Positions 13,446 to 26,089 of a stretch of DNA of 64,000 nt are shown here, piece by piece. Under the pieces are notes generated by a model. The model was given only the letters and a program-made list of their open reading frames with translations. It ran no database searches and was not told the origin of the DNA. Position numbers and translations under genes: made by a program. Position 1 is the first letter of the stretch. Each line of letters starts with the position of its first letter. Source of the DNA: Climacium dendroides (lineage: Eukaryota; Streptophyta; Bryopsida; Hypnales; Climaciaceae); assembly GCA_950106755.1 (NCBI GenBank), contig OX467087.1, positions 20,154,047-20,218,046 of the forward strand. Direction: 5' to 3'.

Positions 13446-13897
13446 CACTGGCAACGGCACAGTTCTATACTACCCCTAATTTTGACATCCACCATTAATC
13501 TACTTTCATCCACATTTCATCCGAATGTTCACTCTAATTCAAAGACCAAATTCATCCAAAAATTATTCAATAATTGCGAAGAGTCTCGCGCTACCGTATT
13601 CAGACTCTCGAGTAGCAGCAAAAAAAGGATGAAATTGAATTACAATAAGCAACATATGCATCCCCTCAGAGTATGGAAAATTTGGAGGTTGCATCTTACC
13701 CTATTTAACAAAACAGCATAAAAACATTGAAAGTACACGGTAATGAACACTTGGACCTCTCTCAACTCACTTATAATTTACATTCCAGGCAAAAGCAAAG
13801 AAGATCCACCAGACGTTTGAGCCTCTATCCAATTTGTTGAAAATGCGATATTGAATTATTACCGTTAATCATGATACAAAATTTGCAGCTGAGGTGC
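13446..13897. other. 3' side of the glycine-rich protein gene
   Basis: This DNA lies between the direct repeat units and the stop codon of the minus-strand gene and probably includes its 3' UTR. No separate gene was recognised. Confidence 0.4.
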
Positions 13898-16277
13898 TTA
13901 ATCTTTACCCCATTTGCTCATTACACTAGATTCAGCAGGCCCAGGCCCATCACCAATAGGTCGACCCAGAGCTGGTTGTCGTCTGGAGGAGGTCGGAGAT
14001 CCAGATTTCTTGAATCCACGCAAAACATATAGAGCCGAATTTACAGAAACCGCCAACATGCTTTTACCCTGTGTCAACACCAAGTACTGCACCCCACCAG
14101 AACACCCAACGTGGTCAAGCTTCTATATAGTATGCAATTTCGGACTAGTATAGGATCCAAGTGTATTTATAAAAAATGTATTATAAAAAAACAAGGATCG
14201 ATATGATCAAACCCCGTATTCAAAAAAACTATCAGACCCTAAGTAAAAGCAACCTGCATGGCCAAGTGGTCGTTCCGACCTTATCACAGATACTTGCTCC
14301 GCTCCATAGGGTTAGTGATTTATGAGGGTCTACAAAGACACTCTACAGCCAAGATCAGAGGTCTTCAAAGCAGAGTTTTTTTTTCTGGCGATTTGTCGCT
14401 ACTGTCAGCCGATTTTAGCCTATCTGAACTAATCTCTCCGTAAATGCGCCACTAGTGTAAGGGCATGCAAGCCTCTACTGTTCCAAAAGAAAAACACTGC
14501 TTCAAAGCATCATGCCTAAAGAAGAAAGAAAATACCGAAGTCTGTACGGTTTCCTTCTCCAGCTCCACAATAATAAAAACTAGACCAATCTCAAACAGTA
14601 TTCAAAGATGCAACATAACTCCTTGTTGTCAACACCAACGCAGATGGCTCATGTGACACACTGGATGAATATCGGTGACGGATGAATATCGGTATCGGTA
14701 AGGGATATTCCGACAGGAAAATCTTGAACAGTGGTGCATTTAAGATATCCAATAGCTGTCCATCAATTCTCATTATGTCTCTGACTCTGTGATGTTGGTG
14801 AGACCCGGGAGAGACCATTCCCATAATGCTAAATATGTAAACAAGCGTCCTAATTATTAATACCCATTTGCTATCAAGGACTCTTATTTGTAGCATTTCA
14901 AACCGTCTCAAACCTGCTGGCACTGACTCAGTTACCTAGTATGTAATTGTGCAAATTAATGGAAATCTAAGGCAGTCCATCAGTGTGAGACCTAAAACTT
15001 ACAAGAGAAGCCAATCCCACGAAAGCCAAGATCATCTGCTTGGTATCTTCCCAGGAATTGCTGCGATTTGCTGGAAGGCCACCGAAGTTGGCATCACCAC
15101 CTCCTCCGCTACCTCCTCCGCTACCGCCACCTCCACTCCCCCAGCCCCTTCCTCTTCCTTTACCACCACCACCACCGCCACCTTCTTCCCTTTTCTTTAT
15201 CTCCTCATCCCACTTACTGAATGCATCTTTCTTCTCTCCAAGTGCAGCTTCTAGAGCTTTCCGTGCCGCATCCTGCATCAGATCCTCTTTCCTCAGACGG
15301 CAGATTCGTAGTAGGGTTTGCCAAATCACCTTGGACACATAACCTTCTATAGGTGACAAAACAATGCTTTGCTCTAGAAGCCACCAGTCGCTCCTAGAAA
15401 TTCTCACTTATAATTCACTCCTCTATTTGAAAAATACCAGGTTTCACACTTTCCATTTCAACGATAGATTTCAACAAGCTGAACTGAAAATTCAACAACT
15501 CTCTATTACTATGAGGCGGGGGAGAAATTTCAGTTGAATGAAAATTCGTTGCGTTCATTGCAGTGACAAGAGTGAAACTCACGAATGTCATACACATACA
15601 TTATTTGGTAATGGAGTGAAGAAGCCAACTGCAACCACAACGAAGGCACGATGATTTTGTGACTAGCTACTCCATATAATATATAATTGCAATTATTGCA
15701 ATCACCGATCCCAACACTTCCTTTTCCTTACTCGTAAACCCAAGTGAAGACATAACCCTGACCTTGGTGACACATAACCAAGAATTTCCTCGTCGACCTA
15801 AAGAACGCAGCACGTTGCAAAAAAATTGCGAAGCACAAACGAAACTGGACGTAAAGAGATTCCATCACCCTGAAATAGACAAGACCGACCGCGAGATGAA
15901 ATTTGATGATGGAAATCAATGTTGGAAGCTTTAACATATTTTCGTATTTGCATCCGCAATTGAACCTTGATCAATTGAGTCCGAGCATTAGGTTAGGGTT
16001 CCGTCCGAAGAGAAAACAGAGTTTCCATGGGCATGTATTCCTGCAACGCTAAAAATCCACGTACCCGCTTGCCACCTCCTCCGAGAAGGCACGCGAACCT
16101 CGCTCGCGAAGCACAGGCCCGTCGACAGCAGTCCCATTGCTGATGAGCCTCCCTCCGAACGACAATGGCGCCCGCTTGCACTACCTCAGCATGGCGCCCC
16201 TCGTTAGAAGCGCCGCGACATGGGGTGCTCGCAACGGAGGGGTTCCACAAGATGAGAGGGGGCGTTGCGAGAGCCAT
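13898..16277 (-). CDS. Glycine-rich, probably plastid-targeted membrane protein
   Basis: Four exons join in frame to 263 residues: 16277-16065, 15483-15438, 15346-15003 and 14086-13898, all with GT-AG introns and consistent phases. The first ~70 residues are rich in Ala, Ser, Arg and Cys with few acids, like a transit peptide. A conserved-looking helical segment follows (VSKVIWQTLLRICRLRKED, then DAARKALEAALGEKK and FSKWDEEIKKREE). Next comes a poly-Gly stretch with Arg, Trp and Ser, and then a hydrophobic membrane segment (MILAFVGLASLYLVLTQGK) with a short basic tail. This arrangement resembles uncharacterised chloroplast glycine-rich proteins of land plants, from memory of the family. No function is known to me. 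The start is less certain: an in-frame ATG lies 43 codons upstream at 16406, and the 46-nt exon 2 rests on phase and splice signals. Confidence 0.72.
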
Positions 16278-16379
16278 AGCCACGCAAGCTGCACTGCTGC
16301 ACGAGAAGATGAAGGGAGGCTCTAAAACCTTGACGATAGGAAGGTGGCTAACGTATGAACAAACTGACCCTAAACCCCC

Positions 16380-16995
16380 CGAGGGTAGAACCGTTGCCGC
16401 AACCAAAATAAAACTAAAAGTAATTTTTTACTTTTTCAATTCATAAAAACTTCAAAATTCAATATCTTTTCTTTGACGAATCTTTCATGAAACAAACCCC
16501 TTGCACCCCTCCTTGCTCAAGGCTTTCTGATGATACCATGAATGCAATTAAGGGACACACTATTTAAGATATCTCACTGTAACAAATAAAACAAATCAAC
16601 AAACCAACAACTTAATGTAAGGTATGGATAGTATACCCGTGCTATTACCACAGTAAAAAAAAGTAAAATTAATTTTCTAATTTTCTTACTCATGATATAT
16701 ATCTTTGAAATTCAATATCTTTTCTGTTATAGATCCAAATGCCACAAAATAAAGATTGTGTACCCCTCCTTGCAAAGAACTTTTCGACGGTACCAAGCAA
16801 GTAACCAAAGGATGCACGATCTAAGTTAAGTTTGCCACATTCAAAATAAAAATAAAAGTAATTTTTTAATATTTTAATTCATAAAAAACTTTGAAATTCA
16901 ATATCCTTTACTTCGTTAATTAGAATGGTATGAAACAAAGTCCATATACCCCTCCTCGTTGAGGGCTAGCTTTCCTACAATATTAAGAGTGTGAC
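16380..16995 (-). repeat. ~150-bp repeat units, inverted orientation
   Basis: Three units at about 16390-16575, 16660-16805 and 16840-16995 are reverse complements of the family at 12.66-13.44 kb. They share ACCCCTCCTTGC, GGTACC-like and AAAGTAATTTTTTA words. The two sets face each other across the glycine-rich protein gene. Confidence 0.6.
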
Positions 16996-17339
16996 CAAAG
17001 GACATGAATTTAGGAGATCTTATTATTGTAATAAAAAATAAAACAAACAACCTAATTTAAAGTATGGACTAAGGTTCAATTGTAAAAACACCAAAATCAA
17101 CCTATAGAAATGCATAGATAGTAGGTTCAATAAAAAAATAGTTATAAAAATTAATATTAAATATTTTTGAAAATTATTGAATATATTTGTCAAAATCAAG
17201 TCAAATTCAAGTTACAAAATGTTAAAATTTTAATAATTTAAATTTGATTTAGGATTGAATGTTTCATCAAGTATTGTATATACCATGAAGTATCAAAATA
17301 TTTATATATGGTGATAAGAATGGTTGCCTTTATTGATAT
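16996..17339. other. AT-rich intergenic DNA, no gene seen
   Basis: Low-complexity AT-rich DNA lies between the inverted repeat units and the 46-bp minisatellite. Nothing could be identified. Confidence 0.5.
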
Positions 17340-17622
17340 GTTGTGAGAAGGAGGAGAGAGGTTCTAGTTATGAGGTAGAAAATTTGTTGTGAGAAGGAGG
17401 AGAGAGGTTCTAGTTATGAGGTAGAAAATTTGTTGTGAGAAGGAGGAGAGAGGTTCTAGTTATGAGGTAGAAAATTTGTTGTGAGAAGGAGGAGAGAGGT
17501 TCTAGTTATGAGGTAGAAAATTTGTTGTGAGAAGGAGGAGAGAGGTTCTAGTTATAAGGTAGAAAATTTGTTGTGAGAAGGAGGAGAGAGGTTCTAGTTA
17601 TGAGGTAGAAAATTTGTTGTGA
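17340..17622 (+). repeat. 46-bp minisatellite, six full copies
   Basis: Units starting at 17340, 17386, 17432, 17478, 17524 and 17570 are almost identical; the fifth has one base change (TATAAGG for TATGAGG). A truncated seventh begins at 17616. The unit is purine-rich (GAGAAGGAGGAGAGAGG) on the + strand. Near-perfect identity points to recent expansion. Confidence 0.97.
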
Positions 17623-19220
17623 ACCACTTGGTTATGATGTGTAGTTATATAGTTATTGGATTAATAATTTTTATTAAAATAAAATAAAATTTGATTAACT
17701 CCTAAAAGACCGTTTGTCTCCTCGAGGGACAATTTGGGTACGGGTAGGTTCCTATTGTCTCAATTTGTAGTGAATGTTTTTGAGATTTTTTGAAGTTTTG
17801 GAATTTGCTGAGAGTTTTGTGAATATATAATTTTTGTTTCAATTGGTGCATGGGAGAAAAAGTTATGGCACAATAAGCCCTTGAATAAGCCAAAAACAAA
17901 AGTCAACAGGTAGCACAAAAAAACTTAAAAAGTCAAAATATTTTTTTCCTAAATTCTTATATTTTTCTACATTTGAAGATTTGATTCATTCCATTGAACT
18001 AGTTGTGAGAAAGTTATGGACAAGCTTAGTTTTTGGGGCAATCTAAGCATCTTCTTGAAAAAATAACTTATAGGATTCATTTGTGAATGCAATTTTTACA
18101 ATTTTCCAAAAAAGCATTTAGACAAGTTTAGGTTTTCTCTCTAGAATAATCTCACCATTGGTATTATCATAATCTTAAAGCTATTAATGATTTAGTTTTT
18201 CCTTCAATCTTTAACCTACTTCTACTTAACAATTTTTTAATGAATGAAAATTAAGTGTTTTTTTGTTGAATTTTTTTCCTTAGATTCTCAACTCAACTAT
18301 TCAACATAAAAACTTAAATAATCAAAATCAACAATGCAAAAATTTTTAGTTAAAAAGATTCAAAGCCAAAAAATCTAGTCAAGCAAGTTGCAAAAAAACT
18401 TGTTTTCTTCACTTTGGATGTCAGTATCTTGCAATCTACATGGTCAAATTTGATGAAATTTTTACCACATGTTCTTAGACAAGTTAAGTAAAAGATTCTA
18501 CGTTTGGATTTTGAAAAAAACACATTTTTTTTATTTTCTTAGGTGAACACAACAGAAGTGGTAGTTCTAAGTGTTTTTTTGATAGAAAACACCCTCGGGA
18601 CTTTAAGAGTTAATAGTGTTTTTTTCAAAATGTACCAAATTTGGTTTGTTTTATGAGTATTTCCCAATTTTCTAACATACAAATCTTTAGGGGTTAAACA
18701 CCCATAGCAAAATAGTGACATGCCATTGACATAACTATTGATAGCATCCCAGGATCATGCTCAAAATTGTTTTTATTCTAATTTATATTATAACAATATT
18801 CATTATAAAGACTATAAAAAAGATTAGTAAGCTTCTGTGGGTACAACAATGATGATTAGTTGAAAACTATATGCATACAAGTTCAAGCCTCAAAGTTGCA
18901 CTTGAAATTGGAAAATTTTACAAATAATAAGAATGTAGATTTTGAAATTGAAAAAGAAATCAAAATTCAAAGTCCCATGTAAAACATGACAAACTACATC
19001 AATGTATACATAAAAGTTACATTTCAATTTCCATTCCTTTTTTTGGTTAATGAATGGATTTTATGCATGGCTATAGATTCTATTTAGAAACGACTAATTT
19101 TTATTTCAAAATTTTATAAAAAAATAAAAAATATCCCTATTCTTATATTATTATCAAGCTTAGATTATGGAGTAAAGGAAGAAATTGCAAGATGGAGAAG
19201 TATGAATGGGTTCCAAAAAT
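17623..19220. other. AT-rich intergenic DNA, no gene seen
   Basis: The segment has long A/T runs and only short chance frames. Words like AAAGTTATGG recall the surrounding repeat families, but no element could be delimited. Confidence 0.5.
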
Positions 19221-19676
19221 GAACATTAGAAACAAGGAGCCCATCCATCTCCATCCATCTCCATCCATTTCATCCTTCCCGATCCATTTCATCCATCCCC
19301 ATTCATCCTTTCCTGGTCCCGCCAATTCCGTTCACCACGCTCCCCAAACCCCAAAGCTTGTGCCTTCTTTGTTCAAATTGCCAAAGCTTCGAGTCTGGCT
19401 ATGGTGGACCCTGCATTTCGCGCCCTGTCTACAGTAACGTACTGCCTTGTGCCGGGAAGGGGAGCCAATGAATCCGGTGACTTGATGCAGCTCTGCCGTC
19501 TTATAATTCTTCTCTGAATCTTATTACAGTTTGTTTCTGGCTTCCATGATTCAGGAATGGGAGCCAACACTGAACCCTAAACCCCTCTGAAGGGCCGGAG
19601 GACTTCTGGTACACTTATCGGACTTTCACTCGGAATCCCAAGGAACACTGTGATGCGCGTGCGAAAGAGGTGAGCT
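19221..19676 (+). promoter_or_regulatory. NUP54 upstream region with CCATCT/CCATTT repeats
   Basis: A CCATCCATCTCCATCCATCT-type pyrimidine-rich repeat runs over about 19238-19310. GC-richer sequence follows up to the NUP54 start at 19677. This is presumably promoter and 5' leader; no specific factor site can be assigned. Confidence 0.4.
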
Positions 19677-21131
19677 ATGTCGATTTTTGGCACCCCGTCT
19701 CCGGCTGGGGCGCAATCCACTGCGGCGGCGATGGGGTCGTCCCCGTTCGGAGCTCCGGGTGGAGGTTTATTCTCGACTCCGGCTCCTGCAGCAGCTCCGA
19801 CATCCAGTGGGTACAGTCTCTTGGTTTCTCCAACTTTCTCGTCTAGTGGACGTTACAATTCCATTTTTTATCTCTGAAATTTTGATTAAGAAACCACCAG
19901 AGGAGTACGCAGCATGAGGATTACTTGGACATTTCGTGACAATCTGGAGGGTGTTCTTTCGAAACCGAACGAGTGATGGTGCCCCCGAAGCCGCGGGTGA
20001 AAACGCAGAACAGGAGAGTAGGGAATTGGAAACATCACACGAGTAGTAATTGGTTCATGCAGGCGAAGCTTTGGGTGGAATGTCCCTAAACCCTTTGGGA
20101 GCAATGTCCAAAGTCTTCACCGCTCACGTAATATAAGAATCGATCCTGCGGTGGTGTTTGATGGAGGGTACAATTCTGGCCGGTCATGTGAAAGTACTCT
20201 TGGAACGCTCAACAGGGTTTTTTCGCGCGTTTGTTTACCACCACTTCCCGGGTTTACCTTCGCAGAAAAATGCGATGATATTTGTGGGAGAACAGGAATA
20301 GTTTTCGACGAAATACTAGTATATTGTGTGAGTTGGTTCAGAAAGCAGTGATGTAGGAGCTCTCGGACCGAGTGATCGACGTTTTAGGTTTCGTCCCTGT
20401 CTTTCATGTAGTCGATCATCAGCAATATGGAACTCATTCGAGGATGCGCAAGAGCCATGCTGAACGTGAAAGTGGACGATGATTTTTGCGCAGGTCTGTA
20501 TTTGGTGGCGGTGGAGGCTTGTTTGGGTCGACTCCTGCGTTTGGTGCAGCCAGTGGTGGAGGCCTTTTCGGCAGCTCCACTCCGTCGACGCCAGCATTTG
20601 GAGCATCAGGTACGACTCATTTCGTCATGCTGAGCTCGTCTTCGGCACTTTCAATCCTGACCCTCAACCCTGAAGCTCGCCATAGCTCTGAACCCTTGGT
20701 ATGGTGGAATTCGGGTTGCTAAACGCGACGGGCTTTAGTTTCTCGAGTTCCAGTCCGAATCATACACACATTGAGCCACTTCGAGGGCAAGGGCTTGTCT
20801 CGTGTCATCGGTTTTCGTATATCAGGAAATTACACTTGAGTGGTGACGGAGTTGGGTGACGCGACCATTCGCGAGTGCTCATTAAGACTTCTATTCTAAT
20901 CGTAGATGCAACGCAGTCTGTCGGGGTGTCTGCAGTTTTCCTATGGTTGGGACTGAGGGGTCGTGTTCTGGTCGTCAGGTCAGCAACAGGGAACGTCTTT
21001 GTTTGGTCAAACGCCAAACCCTTTTGGGCAGCCTCAGCAGACACCAGCTTTTGGCCAAACCCAAGCCAGCTTTGGGCAAACGCCTCAAACACCTGCATTC
21101 GGACAAACAGGTCAGAGTCCCTTGTTTGGGG

Positions 21132-21167
<36 letters not shown>

Positions 21168-24100
21168 TGTCGCCGTTCAACCAGGCTTCGGGTGGATTGT
21201 TTGGGCAGCATCAGTCGAATCCGTTCCAAAGCCAGCCAGCGCCACAGATGAACATGTTTAGTAGCAGCCTCACCACCCAGATGGCTCCAGTGGCCCCGGT
21301 GGTGGTGCCTTTGCCCGACCGGGAGATTCAGGTGAGTGGTCCTGGAGAACAGACCAACTTCAAGGCCAATTCCGCGCGTGGATGCCGCGAGTGTCGATCA
21401 CTTTGTGTTGTCATCTTTCAGTTGCATGCCTTGCGTCATGACTGGTTCTTGACAGGATTCCAGGCTACCTCTCCGGCGTGGTCACATTTGACGCTCTTGA
21501 GTCATCATGTCACGTCTGCCATTGGAGTCCTGTCTGAGCGATTGCATTTTGGTTGTCTTGTCCAGGCCATTGTGGACGCTTACAGAGACGATGTGAGCAA
21601 TCCTCAAGACGGTTTCAAGGTGCGTGCGGGAATATGCAAGTTATACTATTTTCATGTGGTGCAGAAGTCCGAAGTTTTAACGGTTGTGATTGGCAGTGAT
21701 GTTCCGCCTGGCCTTCAGGAATCCATCATGGTTGCTGATCACTAAATGTAATCATGCTATGTCTTGTCGTCGGTGTGTGCAGTATTTGCTACTGAGTGTT
21801 ACTGATCCAGCAGCTCGGTTCAAACCTGTAGGCGTCTCAGATGTAAGAAAGCCGGCCAACTCATCCCTGTTCGCTGAGTTCATATGAAAGTTGACTGCAT
21901 TTTCTTTGGTTTGTTTTCGTTTGAAAAGTCACTTCTTTAGGCACTCGCAATATCGGCGTAGCAGATGGCTTATGGTGTATTATTGCTATGTTAGGGGAAT
22001 TGAGAACTTTTTTGTGGGTGGGTGGTTGCGGGAGCCAATTTAGATTTTGTGGGCCGAAGCTATGAACAAGCTGGAGTGTATGGATAGCGTGGACAGAGAA
22101 CGACTGTGGCCGGAATTGGTGCACGGCTTCAAAGACCTTTCGCGACGTATGCAGGTATCCAGACGTTGGTACCTTGACGCTCTGGATGGATAATCTTGGA
22201 GTTGTGTGGTTGCTTTTGTCGTGTCCTTTCTACAGGTCCGTGGACAGGCTGTTTATGGCTTCTTTGACTCGTAGATTTACGTGAACATCGGAGGTGTGAG
22301 TGAATATGCAGGGGTTTCCTGACCACAACTAGCCTGGGTAGATATCGAGTGTTTTTGGAGGGAGTACAGAGGGCATGCTTATCACAGCGACACTACGATA
22401 TTCAGTATTGGTGATTGTAGACCCTTTGACGGGCTTGTTCCTTTTGGACGTGCTTGTTCCTTTTGGACGTGCTTGTCAGATGCAAGTGTAATTTTGATAC
22501 TCCGGCATGGCCTTGTTGAATTGAGGATAACCGCAGTTTTTGTGTTTTCGTTGCTGAGGTCATGGTTTGGTGTGAACTCGTTAAACGTGTGGAGGACGTG
22601 ATTAGGCCAGCAATGACCTTCCGCATTAGTGCTAGGAGTTAGAATCTTCACTTTAAGAACTTCGGTCCTCAATGCCACTTAATTGTCGGATATCGATGAG
22701 ACTACGATGGTCTTGATACCAACCTATTGGATTGATTGTTCCTGTGGCAGCTCCAGGACGAGGCAAGCTCAGCTGATGTACAGCGTCTTCAAGCCACCGA
22801 ATCGAATGTGAAGCTCGTGAGTTTCCTTGGCTCTTCGATTTGGCAATCACCTTGGATTGCGTTCTTAGTGGTAGATGCAATGGCAGGTGTTTGCTAAGTG
22901 CTGGTCTTACTTAGTTTTATGTCGGCAGCCTAGTGTCGATGTACTGCTGAAATTTCTTATTTTCTGTGTTGGGATGGATTTGTATGGTTAGGTCCGATCT
23001 CGCATGGTGCTTCGTAGGAGGGGTGATGATGCCTCGTAGGTCTTACGGAGTGTCTCTTCTGGTGTGTTTTCTACAGCTTCGTCGTCATTTTGAGACAGAT
23101 ACTCTTCCCTGGATCCAACGACTTCGTCAGAAGGATCAGGAGTTGCAACGGCGTTTACTAAAGGTGCTTTCTTGCTCCTCAGTTGTTTCTGGGGTTGACA
23201 TTAAGGGAGAACCTGTAGCTTCGGGACTGAATTTTAGGAATGTAACACAGAAAAGCCTGGTACATGACGAGAGGTCTCACGATTGGAAATGTACCTGCGA
23301 TTTAGAAGACTCGGCAGTGGCATTTTTTCCGGGGTACTGGTTCGAGGTGAGGCAGCTTCGATTACCTCAGCATCGCTGGATGAGCTTGTCTGCAAGTTTT
23401 TTTGATGGAAGCGAAGGGCTTTTTGTGTTGCAGATCATGAAGATGGTGGAAGCTCTAGAAGGCAAGGGGATGCACATGTCTCTGAGTCGACGAGAGGCGA
23501 TGTTGGGCGAGCATCTTCGGGGCCTGATACGGCAGGTGAGTAGTGTGCAGATGAGGGTGTGTTTTTCGACTTGCTGTGTAGCCTGTGTTGTGGAGCGAAC
23601 TAACCCAGGTGCGTGTGGTTTTGCGTGCAGCTTCAAGGAGCGCGTGCGGAGTTGCCCCGACGAGTGGAAACCCTGCTGTCTGTGTCTCGTATGCAAGTGG
23701 GTTTGGGTAGTGGATCCCAATCGGTCCTCTTGGGCCCCGGAAAGATCGACAATCAAAGCCTGAGCGAAATGCAAGAGGTTTGCGTTTCTGGACTTCTATT
23801 CGTTTTCTTCTTTTTAGTGATGGTTGAGTGGTTACTTTGCTCCCAATCAGCCGAATTATTCGTACCGTGAGTTTGGTCTTTCGCCTTGGACCATGATGGG
23901 AGTGTGATTGTAACGATGATACGGATGTTTTGGAGTTGGATGCTTTTTCAGTATGGTGGATGAATTCATCTTCACCATCATGGGGGCAGGGCTTAAGAAT
24001 CCATGTGGTTGCTGTGTTCGTTTCAGGTCCTGCGGCAGCAAACCGAGGCGATTTCGCGTCTTGCGACAGTTTTGAAGAGGGACATGAGAGATATCGACAT

Positions 24101-24215
24101 CATTCTGACAGAGGACACGGAGATGGTTGATGGTCATGTAGATAGTGATAACGGCAAGTATCATGGGAATCGATCTCTGGTGGGGTTTGCCAAGAAATTC
24201 CATTCGGGATTTTGA
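19677..24215 (+). CDS. NUP54: Nucleoporin NUP54 (FG nucleoporin of the central channel)
   Basis: In other species NUP54 forms the central transport channel of the nuclear pore with NUP62 and NUP58. Eleven exons join in frame to 472 residues: 19677-19810, 20494-20609, 20979-21331, 21566-21619, 21783-21842, 22044-22154, 22751-22816, 23077-23163, 23434-23535, 23631-23777, 24027-24215, with GT-AG introns. Residues 1 to about 190 form an FG-repeat domain (SIFG, GLFGS, PAFG, SLFGQ, SPLFGG) with an 11-Gln run near 21135-21170. Residues from about 200 give the conserved helical part: REIQAIVDAYRDD, YLLLSVTDPAARFKP, ILWAEAMNKLE, DTLPWIQRLRQKDQELQRRL and MVEALEGKG. The last exon carries a coiled-coil-like segment (LRQQTEAISRLATVLKRDMRD). 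Length is typical for plant NUP54. Exons 1-3 are supported by phase and FG continuity. Confidence 0.93.
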
Positions 24216-26085
24216 TAGTTTAGTTTTTTCCCGTTTAGGACGTTACTGCTAATCTCGCAGTCAGCACGTTATATTTTAGTGGCGCTCGGTCGTCACTTCG
24301 TCACCGAGCAAGTTGTTCTGCACATTTGACTGAATTGACATGGAAACGAAGCTTTTCTTTATGTCAGTCGCGGCATTGCCTGTATTGCAACCTGTTCTGA
24401 TCTCCACGGTTCTCTTCTCGTTCTGCTCTTCATTTAGTGTTTTTGCCTATTCTCGTTCTTGAGTTCTGGGACGGCCGGCATCATATAATGACGTCAGTCG
24501 GTAAGTTCTGTAGAAATCCTGCAACGTCAATTCGGCAGTCGAGATTCCCAGTTTCCCACAGCATCGCCGATGAAATTTACTGGCCATTGAGTCATGAAAC
24601 ACCCTCTTCGACTTCATTCATTCTTGTAAAATTGCTAAAGAAAGATTTCTATTCACATGATGTTCAAACTTGTGAGTATTGTCATTATAAGCTCATTAAG
24701 AATTCACAAAATCTATATATAGACATAAGGAACTCTAGATTAGGACATCAGACAACCGAAACACATCAGACAACCGAAACAGTTACACTTCAAGAGGTTT
24801 TGTTCATGTAAACTAAGAAACAAAATTGGCAACGTTGGCTTGCAATCCAAGGAGCACTTTAGTCAAACTTCTTCACATTCAGAGCATTGTAGTCAAACTT
24901 CATCACATTCAATGTAGTTGTAGCTGTAGCTTTTCCCAAAGCAAGGTCTCCTCCCTTGTAGTCCCCATCTAAAAAAGTAGCGACCACTACAAAATTTGAT
25001 CAAAATTGGTAGTTGAAGTTGCAAATCATGCATGAGAACAAATTTGTTGTATAGGTCATTTGACCTCAAATTGTATAAATAAACCATTATTGAATTCTTT
25101 AAATTTTGCTTGAATTTTCTTGGAAGATTTTAGATTTCCTTCACATACATTTTTGGGGCAATGTACAAAGACCCCCTAAGAATCTATAGTAGAAAGAAGA
25201 ATGTAGACTTGGAGCTTTTTAGGCAAAATAAATTATTGTTAGAGAAGCATCTAAACACAAGTTGATCACTTTTGCAAATTTTCCATTTCTTCCTATCCTA
25301 CATGACCTGAATCACAATGTACCTAGTGGCCACAAATCAAACCATTGACAAATAGACCAAAAAATTGCTTTTTCAACATATGTGGATATACTTCATTCAT
25401 TTTATGTAGCTCCAAAAAAGGGCTCTTGAAAACATCTATAATCCACCAAATGGGACTCAAATGCGAGGCCTGTGAAGGGATGAATTACAAATTTTATTCA
25501 AAGTGAGACTTACATTTTAGGTGAGAGTTTAGATAGGATAGTTTTGCAAAAGGTCACAATGAAGTGTAGTTACTTTAATGTTGACCAATCCAAAGCCACC
25601 ATGTTTCTAATTTTGTCATCATGTACAACAAACAATTGATTTGAAATATACATGGTCAATACCGAAGTTGTCCAAATTTTATACTATTACTATCAATACA
25701 AATACCAATATTAAAGAAGAAGGAAAAGAATTCCAATAATGATATGAATATGGACTAATTTTAAATACCTATCATATATAAACAACACCCTATTTTATCA
25801 TGGATAGGTATGTAGGTTTGACTTACATATCACCAAGGAACCTAGCCTAGCTATCCAAAGTCCAAACCAATACCATGAATGGTAGGATATTACTTTCAAA
25901 GTTCAAACCCATACCAAGGAGATAAGATACCTGCTATTGATACCACTATTGATATTGATACCAGTCCAACACTGTATACCTGGTCACTACATGATGAGTT
26001 GATGACGGAATTAGAAAGATGCCGGCGGTTTTAGGCTGGTCGACCTTATACCCGTTCTCATTTGGTATGCCAATCAGCATTGCAG
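24216..26085. other. NUP54 downstream and AT-rich spacer
   Basis: The first ~400 bp are GC-richer and may include the NUP54 3' UTR. Two short direct duplications follow: ACATCAGACAACCGAAAC twice near 24747-24780, and a TAGTCAAACTTC(T/A)TCACATTCA-like word twice near 24860-24912. The rest is AT-rich with no supported gene. Confidence 0.45.
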
Positions 26086-26089
26086 CATT

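Noticed and set aside
14255..14330. tRNA-like stretch with GGCCAAGTGGTC resembling a D-arm
   Set aside because: I could not fit an acceptor stem, anticodon arm and T-arm around it.
15040..15342. Plus-strand Pro-rich 100-codon frame
   Set aside because: It is the antisense of the poly-Gly exon of the minus-strand gene, which has consistent splicing and a family-like domain.
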